A stretch of DNA of 64,000 nt from positions 1-64,000 of the forward strand of contig JASAMV010007425.1 of NCBI GenBank assembly GCA_030248065.1, given 5' to 3'. The stretch is from Rhynchonema sp. JSB1_4 (Eukaryota; Nematoda; Chromadorea; Monhysterida; Xyalidae). The notes under the pieces were generated by a model, which had not been told where the DNA came from, ran no database searches, and worked only from the letters and a program-made list of their open reading frames with translations. Below are positions 19,363-30,865 of the stretch, piece by piece. Within the stretch, counting starts at the first letter, position 1. Every line of letters starts with the position of its first letter. A program made the position numbers and the translations under genes.

Positions 19363-22300
19363 TCATTTTGCGGACGCCAAAGCTATGCCACTATATCCGA
19401 CGCTGCCCCGGTGCATCTTGTCACATTTTTGCGGCGCGTTTTTCTGCCAGGCTTTCATGAGCACTTCGTCCCTGCACAATGAATGTGGCTGTCTTCACAA
19501 TGCATGCGGGTTTTGCAATTTTGCGAGCCAGCGCGGTTCGCATTTGTGCTTCACAATAATGCAAAATGTGAGTTTGCGAGTCTCCATTGTGCAAGTTAGG
19601 CTGGTGCGGCTCGCAAACTCGCACTCGCATGTGTGTTCACAATGCATTTGCGAGTTTGCGATTTTGCGAGTCTCCAGCTCGCAAACTCGCAAGAGCCGAT
19701 TAGGATTGGTTCTAATTTCGCATGCTAGTTTTTGTGTTTTTCCCTGAGCAAAAAAAACATAATTATTTCGATGATTAGTTTTATAAAATTTGACTGGTCG
19801 GTTTCAATCAGCTATACTGTACCTATCCCACTCACCTGCCAACACAAGTCATGTTCCTGCAGTATTAATATTTTTTGCTAACACTGTAAATTGATTGCTT
19901 GGAAAGCAAATTTCGAGAGATTTTGAAGTTTTTCAAAGATCAAAAATTGTGACAACCGACTCGCACGCATGCATTTTGAACACAACTGCGAGTTTGCGAT
20001 TTTTCGAGCTGCATGCGAGTTGTAAATTTCCATTGTGAACACAAGTTCGAGTTAAAATTCTGGTTCGCAAACTCGTCAAACTCACAAAATCGCTAACTCG
20101 CACACGCATTGTGGAAGCAGCCTACGGTTGACTGGGGCTTTTAGCGATGCCAAACGTGGTGATATCGGATGTGGGTCACGCGACTTTTTTAAATAAAGGA
20201 TATTAGAGATTACTGATATATCACTTAATTTCGACCGTCGCAAAATTCTTTCGTTTTTGCTATGTGGAAAACAAATTTCACACTGAAGAAGTAAGGTGTT
20301 GCGAAGTCACATCACCGAGTTTGATGTCACTGTGCAGTATAGCAATTTCAAATTTCGCCGCCTAATGCAGTTTTGCAGACGCAGGAAAACTCCCGTTCTA
20401 AGTCGAACCAGGCACAAAGCTCAACACACAGTCGACAAGCCATGCAGCTGGGGGTGTGCGCGCGTTGTTTCGAATGTTTCAGTCACGCAAGCAGTATGTG
20501 TCATCTGTGTGGCCTGTTCGCTGTGTGTTGAGCTTGTTGCCTGCCGCAACGGGAGTGTTACTGCGACTGTAAAAACTGCATTATAGGCAGTGAAATTTGA
20601 AATTGACAATAACCCACCTGAATTCCGCAGTTGCAGCGGTGAGCGCCGAGCGCTGTTCGGCGGACAACGCGTGAAACAACTTGTTGTCGTGAGCGATTTG
20701 GTCCAACAGGGGCACGATTTTGTTTACCTGGCAGTGAAACATCAGCTGTAATACTACGGGATTGAGGTAACGTAACTGAAAGAAGTTCTTTTGCGCGCGG
20801 CCCAACCACAAAATCCGTTCTACGTTCCGACTGCGCCAAATTTGTCTCCATCCGACGCAGATGGTTGATCAAGGAACGCGTGTACAGGACATAGGCGATT
20901 GCTGAAATAATGACATGAGAAAAAGGGCCAAAAGCCCAAAAAAAAAAATCCCAACTGAAGAGGGAAAGTGAGAACGGGGCAATGACGTTGCGTTGCGTGA
21001 TCGCACACAAAGTATGTGGTAAAGAGAATGTTTCAGACCTGCGGCAACGTGGTTGATCTGCTAGATTATTTTTAGCTGTAAATGTTTTGCAAAAATACAA
21101 GTAGCAAAAAAAAAAATGTTGCCAAATGCTACCTGGGCGTAGCAGAAATAGCCCAAACTTGACAGTGACTCAGGCAGTGTTGGGCAAAAAAACGACATTT
21201 TTAAAAAAAAACGCCTGGGTCGTTTTTCGTTTTTTTTAAATCCTGAATTTCCGTGATTTTCCCTGATTTTTTAGGGAATTTACCCTGATTATCAAGGAAA
21301 ATCAATTTTTGTCCCATTTTTTTTGAAAAAATTTTCGACCAATTTTCATTTTGTCGCGATACGTCGATATACGGAGTTTGACTTTCAATGATGACCCCGG
21401 CCAAAGTTGGTCCCATGATGCGGGTCTGATATGGGATCTCAACAACTCGCTGGAAAAGGGTTGAAACCCGTTTATTTTGCGTCAGAACACATAGAATTAC
21501 TTCATTTAACCACGTTTTCTTCCCAACATGAGCGTTTTCCAATTTTTTGGGGGCATATTTTGGTCATCTGGGCGTTTTAAAAAAAACGTTTTTTTAAAAA
21601 AACGATTTTTTGAAGAAAAAAAACGTTTTTTGCCCAACCCTGGACTCAGGAAGCAGGTTTCACTGACCACAAAACGGACAAACGATAAACGCCACAATTA
21701 TTGCTGTCGCATCAACGGTCAAACAGATGATCTGCTCAAACACTCGCTCATGAAGCAAGTTCTGAAAATCATTTTCCATTCAAACACCATGCGACGTGGT
21801 AAAAATTTAAAAAAATCAAATGCACTGTGTGTGAGTAACCCACTGCTGCACCTGCAATTTCTGCCACACGCTTAATCTGACCAGTTCAACTGCTTCAATG
21901 TATTTGGTCGCCACGTCGAAATAACCAAAAGCCGTCGCGTTATCAATAGTTTGCGGAGGTTGAAACGTGTCGTTGAGATCAATGGTTGACACTGCGTCAT
22001 GGTAGGTGTCGCCAAGCCATTGCTCGGACCTCAAAGGCACGCTCAGCAATGCCTGGCCCACTGAACGAGCTTCTACAACATATACGTAAACTGAGCGTTA
22101 TTCTGACCTGACTATCCCACAAGGACAAAACCAGCGAATATCTTTCAACAGTGTTTTATACTTCCCAATCTACCCTCGATCCATTCCCTCCTCGCAAAAA
22201 ATTTACCGATAAAATCCAGATTATATAAATGATGCTGTTTGCTTGAATTCTCCGTCATGTCCGTAGCGCCACTACTGCCGAGCGCTCGCATCAGACCTGT

Positions 22301-25300
22301 AGAATGAACGCATGCATGGATAGAGAATGACCATGACCTAGAAACACATATGATAATGACTAAAGGGATAATATCACGTATCGTGTGTGGCGCTTGAACC
22401 AGAAATTACTCTGAGCAGACGCAGGAATTTTTGGTGTGAAAAATGAACCTCCCGACAAAAGAAGACCATAGCCCAAGGTGTTTTAAGTGGAACCATTAAC
22501 CCATTCGCCGGCTTTGCCTCTCATGTGCTTCGTTTTTCTATCCCCACTGGTCATTCATTATCATCACCTTGTTCAAAACAACTAAGATCGCTCACCGAAT
22601 TTCTCCTGCGCCAACAACAACATTCGATAAGCGAACACGTTGTTCCACAAGGTGGTCTGTCGTGCTTGAAACAGACTACGGTCAATACCAGACAGAAGCG
22701 CGTCCACCAACTTGGTGTAGTCACTGCAAAACGGTGACCGAAAATTTTTCCAATTTTAACCCACTGTGAAAGCTCGCTGAAAGGGTTGGGCAAAAAACGT
22801 TTTTTTTTTCAAAAAATCGTTTTTTTTAAAAAAAACGTTTTTTAATCGCCCAGATGACCAAAATATGCCCCCAAAAAATTGGAAAACGCTCACGTTGGGA
22901 AGAAAACGTGGTTAAATGAAGTAATTCTATGTGTTCTGAGGCAAAATAAACGGGTTTTAACCCTTTTCTAGCGAGTTGTTAAGATCCCATATCAGACCCG
23001 CATTATGGGACCAACTTTGGCCGGGGTCATCACTGAAAGTCAAACTCCGTATATCGACGTATCTCGACAAAGTAAAAATTGGTCGAAAATTTTTTGAAAA
23101 AAATGGGACAAAAATTTGATTTTCCTTGATAATCAGGGCACTTTCCCTGAAAAATCAGGGTAAATCATGAAAATTCAGCATTTAAAAAACCGAAAAACGA
23201 CCCAGGCGTTTTTTGAAAAAAACCTCGTTTTTTAAAGAAAAAACGCCGTCGTTTTTTTTGCCCAACCCTGGCCCCAACCCGACATGCAATGAACAGTGGG
23301 GTGTTGGAGTTATGTACATAGTGTGGTTGTGCTGTGTTGTGATGAAGTGTGCTGGGTTCAAGTGCAACACTCCGGGTTTCAATTTCGGTTAGCGAAGTAT
23401 ATTAGCGTCTCCAGTTACAACTTTCATGAAAACCATTAAACCAACCTCAAAATCTGGTTCGGTGTGACGCGACGTTTGTCAAATGCTTGACGAATAGCAA
23501 ACAAGCCTCGTCGTACAGTGTCAATGTTTCGATGGTCTGCGCACGCTGTGATCCACTCAACCAACACGCTGTTCGTAACATTGCGTTGTTTGCTCAATTC
23601 TAAGATCATGACATGACGTTGCACCCCACTGAATTGCAGCCTGAACAGGGTGTATGTGGCTTCTTCGGGTTCGGAAAATAAACGTTCCAAGCTACAGGCG
23701 CTAACACATTCAGCATGGTCTAAAGGGTATATGTAGTTCCACTATGTTGGTGTCAAAAAAAGCACATGTGGCTTCATCTAGTTTGGTACCTATTCCTGCC
23801 AACTAAAATTCAGGGAACGAGGTATCGCAATTTTTGGTTTCTTAAATGTCACGCAATATTTTAAAGAGAAAATGTAAGGAATTTTTAACATGACGGGACA
23901 CGGGAGTGCTTGAATTCGGTCAATCTTTGCGTGACATAGTCAGTGAAACATATTTTTGAGTTCCTGAATGGTTGATTGCTCTCACAAATTGACGATCTTA
24001 TTACATGTCGTAGTTGTTTCGGCGCGTCCCCACTTTTTTAGCTCATTTTTTCCATAGGGCCAAGCCGTTGAGTGTAATTTTGCTACTCAGGCGCCGCACA
24101 AGTTCGCATGCATGCGTCAGGAATCCTTCCCGAAAGCAGACGTTTATTCGCCCAAGACTTTTATTCGCCTGGTCTTTTATTCGCGTGGGTGGCGCGATTA
24201 TTCGCATGTCAGTGGCGTTTATTCGCCTTGGATGTTTATTCGCGCTGGCATATGCTTGTAACCCACCGTAAGCCACAACCCATAACAGTCATGTTACAAC
24301 TTCATACATTTGAGGATGTGAGACCAGGCGATGCTATTTCTTATACTTTTATCACCTTTTGTGAAACTCATACATACAGTACGTCACAGTGTGGAAACAA
24401 GCAATCCTGGTGCTGTGCTTGGCATCATTCGGCTGCAAGTTGCTCGTGAGACACTGTCCCACGCATGAAACATCAATAAACACGCGCCGTAATGATTTAT
24501 GACGCGCTAGACAATGTATCCACCCGCCATGCAGTAAGTGCGAATAAACGCGCGTCACATGCGAATAAACGTCTGTGTGCGAATAAAAGGTGCATGAAAT
24601 GCGAATAAACATCGTATGATTATGAAAGTCTAGGTCGAATAAACGTCTGACAATCATCCTTCCGAGATCCTGCCCACAAGGGCTATGTATGTCTTTTAGT
24701 CCGACTTTTACGTTCCCAATATTAATCTGCAATACGTTACTTTTTCAAATTCCATATTTGGGAATACTGCATAAACTATTGTATCAGAGTGGAACTATAC
24801 CCCTTTGAGGTATGTATGTGTTTTCGCTTGCCAAGAACCCACCTGTTCGACTCAATCAAGCACGTCAGCCCACGTTCCCGTTGCAGGGCTGTGACCAATT
24901 CAGCAGCAGCTCGCGCGCGTAGCATCGAGTCCTGAATTGCAATGTACCCCCTGTGGTGACCGTTTTTATAGAAGTCATGAAGAGTGTATCCCCGATTTGT
25001 AATAATAAGAATCATAATCATAATCATTAATCAATAACTCAATTTAAACAGTGAATATGCTATTGTATAGGTGATCGAAAATGGCACGTTCTGAAGGTCA
25101 TTTCGCAAATATGTGAGATTAGACCGAAGTTGTTTTTCAAGGCTGGTCATCTTTGATAAAAGTGAATTTCCCACACCTCCATTGCAACGGTGTCCCGGTA
25201 GTTGCTGTGCGTTTGCGCTGTGCCGTACGCGCTGAGCAGTATTGCGAACATGGCAAGTAGTGGGGGCAAGGCAGCCAGCAGCAGCTGAAATGATGTTTGG

Positions 25301-25527
25301 ACTAAATGTCTGTCTAAATGTCTGTATGACTGCCATTTTGAGACATCGAGTCCCTGGATCCCACGATCTCTACAACTTCATATTCGGGACCTGACCTTTG
25401 AGCTGCAAAAAGCACCACTTACCACAGTGCACTTGCCACGTTGCGCATGCTTGGAACGCTTTCTGGCACACGCCTTTGACATCTCGTTCACATCGGCCGA
25501 CATCATGAAATGAGTACGTTCAGCCAT
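19363..25527 (-). CDS. NIT-domain two-TM membrane protein, copy 2 (453 aa)
   Basis: Eleven exons: 25527-25423, 25284-25177, 24931-24843, 23640-23446, 22723-22596, 22296-22207, 22072-21852, 21761-21668, 20901-20807, 20745-20618, 19471-19363. All have the same phases as copy 1. Start ATG at 25527 (MAERTHFMMSADVNEM). TM1 is LLLAALPPLLAMFAILL. The NIT-like domain opens LVTALQRERGLTCLIE and continues with DTVRRGLFAIRQAFD, YTKLVDALLSGIDRS and FAYRMLLLAQEKFGLMRALG. TM2 spans exons 8-9 (VDATAIIVAFIVCPFC-AIAYVLY). The tail has LFHALSAEQRSALTAATAEF. Some exons are almost unchanged from copy 1 (exon 2) while others, such as exon 7, differ at most positions, suggesting functional divergence or patchy conversion. 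The last exon is the least certain: a possible donor after HRGS could lead to an unseen exon. No catalytic domain is seen downstream. Confidence 0.8.
19489..20125. mobile_element. MITE rich in GCGAGTTTGCGAG repeats
   Basis: The termini GGCTGTCTTCACAATGCATG and GCATTGTGGAAGCAGCC are inverted. Inside are many copies of TTTGCGAGT and CTCGCAAACTCGCA in both orientations. It lies in the last intron of NIT copy 2, beginning close to the final exon. It is non-coding, with no similarity to the other elements. Confidence 0.8.
21175..21642. mobile_element. hAT-like MITE with 8-bp TSD GACTCAGG
   Basis: It starts CAGTGTTGGGCAAAAAAACG and ends GTTTTTTGCCCAACCCTG. It is flanked by identical GACTCAGG octamers (21167-21174 and 21643-21650). 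The long A and T runs around ACG/CGT are typical of this subfamily. It lies in an intron of NIT copy 2. Confidence 0.93.
22781..23270. mobile_element. hAT-like MITE, same subfamily, opposite orientation
   Basis: The interior matches the reverse complement of 21175-21642: GGGGGCATATTTTGGTCATC there corresponds to GACCAAAATATGCCCCC here. Termini are AGGGTTGGGCAAAAAACG and TTGCCCAACCCTG. No clear target duplication was found, so the left end may be eroded. With its partner 1.1 kb away it forms an inverted pair flanking exons 6-8 of NIT copy 2. Confidence 0.88.
24116..24660. mobile_element. Fold-back element with arrays of TTTATTCGC
   Basis: The left half has about six TTTATTCGC or TTATTCGC units (24140-24245). 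The right half has about six GCGAATAAA units (24538-24645) in the opposite sense. Outer blocks also pair (GGAATCCTTCCCGAAAGC...AGACGTTTATTCG with CGAATAAACGTCTG...ATCCTTCCGAGATCC). It lies in an intron of NIT copy 2. Confidence 0.82.
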
Positions 25528-27254
25528 ATTGTGAGTTTATTGTGAAATTCTGACGATTGCAGAAATATTATTTATTTGTGAACCACGTATGGGAACACAA
25601 TTTAAAACGGTTTTCTCGCCGAATCCCAAGTACCAACGTTTCTGAAATGAAATACAACGAACACCTGATTCAGCAGAGACGTGCTCGGGGTACATTTTCG
25701 TGGGATGTCGGGGGATGTCATTTGCTATCACCATCTATTTTCTGGAAATAAGTTCTATATCGGCGGAAGCGTCACAAATATGTCACAATCGGCAGAAATC
25801 ATATTATCCAAAACGCTTGCGTTTACACATAAATTTGGATATTGAAAACTACCCCTGGGTAGAATTTTGAATTGGTATGCTGGCCATTGCGCGCGTCTGG
25901 CTAAATGGCTTACCATAACTGTGTGCTGAATGATCGAAATCGACCGATGAAGTTCGAATAAGCGCCCTGAGGTATTATTTGGGACATGCGTCTGTTTCGA
26001 GATTATGAAACAAAAGAAATTGATCCTGAATAACTTCCTGGGAGTTTGTTCGAAAAACTTCCTAAGCATCATGAAAAATTATCTTAGCTATGGTATGGTA
26101 TTGGTTGCACAATGACTTTATAAGAATTGGTCAAATTTTTTTCCTGAATCGTAAAGAGGGAAAGTGACGGGGTGGTGACGTTGCGCTGCACGATCGCACA
26201 CAAAGTATGTAGTAAAGAGAATGTTTCAGACCCGCAGCAACGTGGTTGATCGGCTTGATTATTTTCAGGTGAAAATGTTTTGTGAGAATCACAAATAGCA
26301 CAGTGGTTAAGAGCGACTGAACGTGAAAATCAGGATTGATTTGATGAATTCTTATATGGTCATTGTGCGACCAATACACTGTTGTTTATACACGAATCCT
26401 TGCGGTTAATGGACCAAAGTGTGTTGAAGAAACGTGCGCATTTTGCACTAAACTCTGCAATGTGCGCTATTACTGTATATAATCGCTTTTCTGAGGGGCG
26501 GAAAAAAATTATTTATCTTAAGTAAGCCCCCAGGGAGCTTATTAGGAAAACTTGCCAAAAATAGCGCCCACTGGTATGGTTACTCGGAGGGGGGAGCTTA
26601 TTCGAACTTCTCCGGTAATGGTTATTGCGGCAGCACTTGGCTTGCTAATCAAAGGATCAAACACACCGTCAGTGGCAAGATGGTCGATAGCGATCAAAAG
26701 GTCATTCATAGTTATAGGAGCTTTTCGATAAAACTATCCACGGATCGGTTCCATATATCTTCTGCAACCTACGGTATGTTGACACATACTCCGACAATAC
26801 TTTTGGGAGAAACTTTTCAAACGCGTTGCCTGATCCGCAAAGCTCGTTATGCGTGTATTATAGCTGCAGCGGTCACGTGACTGCCAGCCGCTCAACACAA
26901 AAGTCTAACTTAGTGATTTGCGATATGCTACGAAACTCAGCTGGCTGCCCCAGTTGCGTGTGCTTTACGGATCAGGCAACGCGTTTGAAAAGTTTCTCCC
27001 AAAAGTATTGTCAGAGTACTGTATATGTAGTTGGCATTGATATTCGATCGATAACAGCGCGCAGACGCAATTCGACACGATACATGGCTTGTTTGCATAC
27101 GGTAGTCTTATTATTAGCATGAGCAGGTGCTGTGTTATGAACGAATGATAGCGCACACAAACAGCCGGTTAATAACCATCCAGCGAACTTAGAAATGAAG
27201 AGCAAATCGGGTTTCCTACATATATGCCGCCGGCAACATCTGTATGGCTGCAGT
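25528..27254. other. Intergenic; contains a fold-back at about 26785-27020
   Basis: No gene is supported. A hairpin is formed by GACAATACTTTTGGGAGAAA and ACGCGTTGCCTGATCC against GGATCAGGCAACGCGT and TTTCTCCCAAAAGTATTGTC. A segment near 26210-26280 (GAATGTTTCAGACC...GCAACGTGGTTGATC) recurs at about 21020-21070, and more weakly near 48840 in the opposite sense. Confidence 0.6.
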
Positions 27255-27770
27255 CAGGGTTGGAAAAAAAATTTTTAAACAATTTTTTTTTAAATTTTCT
27301 TTTTAAAAAAAACTTTTTTAAAAAGTCTGAGATTTGGGGAAATTTTACCAAATTTGCCTAAAAACGCGCAAAATCGCGAAAAATGCAACTTTAATTGACA
27401 AGTCACTTTCGTAACTTGGTTTGCATCACTTATGAAGGGTGTTTACGTCATTTCGGTGCGATCCAACAGTCTGTGCATGATACGGACCGATGATTGCTGC
27501 TCTGTGGTATCGGACACAACAGTTTGTGGCCGAATAAGCAAGATTCAATCATAAACCACACAGAATTGAGAATATAAGCTGCAGAAATACTTGTCGGGTA
27601 GCTAAATCAGTCGTATATGACCGACCTGATGGGGTATGACATCGAAGTACCATGTAGGTACATGCATACTGTGTCACATGTATCACGGGAAGGTATAATT
27701 ACATCATTTGGGGCATCTTAGGTACCAAATACATGCCCCAAAGGTGATTTTGTGAAGAAAATTTATCGAC

Positions 27771-29390
27771 CGTTGCCACTGCCGTGCCGAAAGTCAAGAC
27801 CCCTCAAAACCCATCGGACTTCCGCCCCATCTCCAAATTACCGCTGTGCTCAAAAATCGCTGAGAAGCACGTTCGAAACATCCTGAACGGGTTCATTGCC
27901 CCCAAACTCTCAGAAACGCAGTTCGGTTTTCGTGGAGGTCGGTCTACAACTGAGGCCCTGTTGCATTTCAATACTACAGTTACTCGTGCTCTTGATGTTT
28001 CAAATTCTGTTGTTGCTGTGTATTTTGATGTTCGAAAGGCTTTCGATACCGTTCCTCACAATCTATTATTGCGTGTATTACAAGACGATTTCAATGTTCC
28101 ACCCGATTTATTGTTGTTGGTTCAATCCTATTTGTCTGATCGAACCCAATGTGTGAATGTAAATGGTGTGTGTTCTGATTTCTTGTCTGTTCTCTCTGGT
28201 GTGCCGCAGGGCAGTGTATTAGGACCGTTATTGTTTCTCGCATACGTCAACTCTGTTGCAAAACTGCATTTCTCTCCGTGTTCACGTATTATTCTCTATG
28301 CCGATGATCTGGTACTGATTCACTTCATGTGTACACCTGACTGTGAGAAGCATTTGCAAGAGGATGTGAACTTGATTGTCGAGCACTTCTCCAAACACAA
28401 ACTTCTCTCCATTAATTCTACCAAAACAAAACTCCAACAATTTGCTCGCTCAAGTTCATGTCCCGCTGTCCCTGCTATTGTGATTGATGAATGTCTGATT
28501 GATGTTGTCGATGCAAACAAATATCTGGGTGCTGTTATTGATTCCAAGTTTGATTTTGGCTTGCATACTACTGCCACATCTGTGAAAGTGAAGAAAATTG
28601 CTGGTTCATTGTACCGTACCTTTCGTAATGATCTACCTGTGTCTGTCATGCGTTATCTGTATCAAACCTTGATTTGCTCTGTCATGTACTATTCGTGTGA
28701 GGTGACCTATCCTATTCATGACTATTCACGTAATTTGTTGGAAAGAACACAAAAATCCATTATTCGCATGTTCTCTGGCAATTTTGATCGGTCTGTGTCA
28801 TATTCGCAGTTGTGTTCAATGTTTGGTGTTGATTATGTGGGAGTCACTGTCATGAAACGTCGTCTGAGATTGATGCATTCTTATGTTCTTGGTATTCGTG
28901 CTGCTCCTGTTGACTCTATTTCGTTCATTTCTGATTCCAATTCTCGCTCCAGTTCTCGTCTTAATCATTCTCGTGCCATTTGTATCCCACGTGCTAAAAC
29001 TCATATTCTCGCTACCAGTGCTATTGTTATCATGTCCCATCTTTACAATGCTTTACCTGATTTTGCTGTTTTCCTGCGAATGGGCACATTCAAAGGAGTC
29101 ATTCGTTCGCAAAGCTTGATTGTTGAATTGTTGTACAAATTGCGATTGCTGCCAGTGAAATTTATTCCGTCCGTGTGTGAAATGTAATTGACCGATCATG
29201 CTGTGTTTCTGTGTTTTCTGTGTTTTTTGCTCCTTATCATCATCTACACCTCTCGATCTGTAACTTCCACTGGCCCACTAAACACTTGTAATTATTTATG
29301 GTTTCGTCGTTACTGTCCAGCTTATGCGTGTTGTTGACGTTACCATGTTGCTTCTGATGCAATAAAAAACTTGAACTTGAACTTGAACTT
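27771..29390 (+). mobile_element. Non-LTR retrotransposon (Jockey/CR1-L2 superclade), 5'-truncated
   Basis: The boundaries are exact: the host hAT sequence resumes after it with a 4-bp GACC repeated at both ends (27767-27770 and 29391-29394). The 3' end has AATAAA (29361) and a short TTGAAC tandem tail instead of a plain poly(A), as in several CR1/L2-type elements. The 5' end is cut at the start of the reverse transcriptase domain, so the endonuclease is missing. The open frame is uninterrupted, implying a young insertion. Confidence 0.92.
27784..29187 (+). CDS. Reverse transcriptase of the non-LTR element (467 aa, N-terminally truncated)
   Basis: Copies element RNA into DNA at the nicked target site. 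Blocks in order: FRPISKLPLCSKI (motif 1), TQFGFRGGRSTTEAL (2), VAVYFDVRKAFDTVPH (A, catalytic Asp), SGVPQGSVLGPLLF (B), ILYADDLVL (C, the catalytic ADD), NSTKTKLQQF and ANKYLGAVID (D/E). A thumb-like region follows to the TAA after 29187. The frame is open upstream of the first ATG to the truncation point at 27771, so the ATG is not a true start. No stop or frameshift occurs, but without endonuclease it could not move on its own. Confidence 0.95.
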   Translation: MPKVKTPQNPSDFRPISKLPLCSKIAEKHVRNILNGFIAPKLSETQFGFRGGRSTTEALLHFNTTVTRALDVSNSVVAVYFDVRKAFDTVPHNLLLRVLQDDFNVPPDLLLLVQSYLSDRTQCVNVNGVCSDFLSVLSGVPQGSVLGPLLFLAYVNSVAKLHFSPCSRIILYADDLVLIHFMCTPDCEKHLQEDVNLIVEHFSKHKLLSINSTKTKLQQFARSSSCPAVPAIVIDECLIDVVDANKYLGAVIDSKFDFGLHTTATSVKVKKIAGSLYRTFRNDLPVSVMRYLYQTLICSVMYYSCEVTYPIHDYSRNLLERTQKSIIRMFSGNFDRSVSYSQLCSMFGVDYVGVTVMKRRLRLMHSYVLGIRAAPVDSISFISDSNSRSSSRLNHSRAICIPRAKTHILATSAIVIMSHLYNALPDFAVFLRMGTFKGVIRSQSLIVELLYKLRLLPVKFIPSVCEM

Positions 29391-29525
29391 GACCCTTGAG
29401 AAAAAATGACAAAAAATAACCCCCAAAAAGGCCATTTTTGGACGTTTTAGAACATTTTGTTCACGAAAGCAGTGAACATCCATTAACTGCTTTCGAGTTC
29501 GGGCATGGATAAATCAGAGTTAAGT

Positions 29526-29892
29526 GTATAGTCCAGCCACGTGCTCATGAGACGACTCTTTTTAAAGCTTGCTTGGCCAGATTCAAAAGTGTGCCGGTTG
29601 CACGGGTTTGCGCAAACAAAAGAAAGAGATTGGGCCGAGAGGCATGATGACAAGTTCCAGCTGGCTGACCTCAACTTGTTGCGTGCTTACGCGAACAGCA
29701 ACGTCGTTCAACACACAAATGTTTTGGGAGTCAAAAGGGAATTTACGCACCGAGGTGGAGAGCGTGTTTTTTAAAAAATACATGCGTTTCTCTTTCTTTC
29801 ATTTCCGAAATACGTGGAACCGGAACATTATTGGATCCGTTCCAAGTCAACTTCAAAATAAGTCGTCTCATGAGTTCGTGGCTGGACTATAC
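29526..29892 (-). mobile_element. MITE with TATAGTCCAGCCACGTGCTC termini, copy 1
   Basis: GTATAGTCCAGCCACGTGCT with CATGAGACGAC on the left pairs with GTCGTCTCATGAG...GTGGCTGGACTATAC on the right. The interior matches 32785-33154 in the opposite orientation, including GAGGTCAGCCAGCTGGAACT and complement. It is non-coding. Confidence 0.88.
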
Positions 29893-30267
29893 GTTGGTGA
29901 TCGTATGAGAGTCTTTGTGAGCGTGTGCACTGCACTTTTAGGGCAAAAAAATGAGAAATTTTCGAATTTTCAAATTATTTAAAAAAAACCTTCAACCTTC
30001 GGTTCGAATTTTCCTTAAATTTCCTTTTTTAACACAAAAATCTTTTTTTCAAAAAAACAGTGCGTGTGTCGCCGCCGCAAGCATGCGCAGGCTCAAACAA
30101 AGCTTGCGTCATGCACAGCTGGGTGTCACATGGTATGCACGCTTGGCGGATGCATGGCGGCTGCTGCACCTCCTTGGCTTTGTCACATTTATTTTTTGAC
30201 GTTGTTGTCTTTCTGCGATGTAACGGCTTTCCGCTTGTTTTCAATCTCAATGTACCGGTATGCGTAT

Positions 30268-30579
30268 TAGCCCAGTTCGTTCCCAGCAGCCGGAAATGGC
30301 CGAAAACAGTGTTTTTGTGATCCACACTTTGTTCTCGTGTCCTTAGGGATTGAAGACATATCACCAGGTGACTTTTTCATTTAAAAGTGGGCACTACACC
30401 AGTGGGTGACCACGCACTAAAAGAACATGTGATGAGGTGCAGAACGCAGGTGAGGCCATTTCGCCTTTTCCTTTCCGTTTGTCACCTGGTGGTGTGCCTT
30501 CAATCCCTAAAGACAGGGTTGGATCACAAAAACACAGTGTTTGGCCCGTTTTCAGCTGGTGGGCACGAGCTGGGCTAGT
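30268..30579. mobile_element. Fold-back MITE
   Basis: TAGCCCAGTTCGTTCCCAGC and CAGTGTTTTTGTGATCC on the left pair with GGATCACAAAAACACAGTG and GGGCACGAGCTGGGCTA on the right, with inner pairing of TTAGGGATTGAAG to CTTCAATCCCTAA and TCACCAGGTGAC to GTCACCTGGTGG. Confidence 0.85.
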
Positions 30580-30865
30580 ACCGCGGTGGTATGTATGAAC
30601 ACTTTTGGAGCGCTTCTTACGGGCCCTTATCCAAAATGCGAAAAGGGCAAAGTTTATTTATCAAACAACGAGTCTGGTTAAATGTGCGGCTCTAGTGACA
30701 ATCCAACCTTATTCGTGCAATACATTATTTCCAGCGCGAACAAAACCAAAATGCTTCCAGAAAGATCTGAAAACACAAAAATTTAAATTGGATCCACAAG
30801 TCACAAAACGCAGCGATGCATCTGCCGAGCCTCTAGGCGCTGCAGGCTTATGATGAGCCTGCGCC

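Larger units (their letters stand above)
27255..29462. mobile_element. hAT-like element interrupted by a LINE, 3' end missing
   Basis: Its sequence up to 27770 (CAGGGTTGGAAAAAAAATTT ... GTGAAGAAAATTTATCGACC) and from 29391 (GACCCTTGAGAAAAAATGAC ... GAACATTTTGTT) is collinear with the intact relative at 16177-16869. The LINE sits exactly between. The right terminus (CAACCCTG) is absent. Confidence 0.88.

Noticed and set aside
24140..24645. CRISPR-like array
   Set aside because: Repeat units are only 8-9 bp, irregularly spaced and inverted between halves; eukaryotic context.
12778..25527. Receptor guanylate cyclase annotation for the NIT genes
   Set aside because: No cyclase, kinase-homology or HAMP-like sequence was found after TM2 in either copy; stop codons follow the short tail.
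27896..29119. Additional ORFs overlapping the retrotransposon on both strands
   Set aside because: Shadow frames of the reverse transcriptase.
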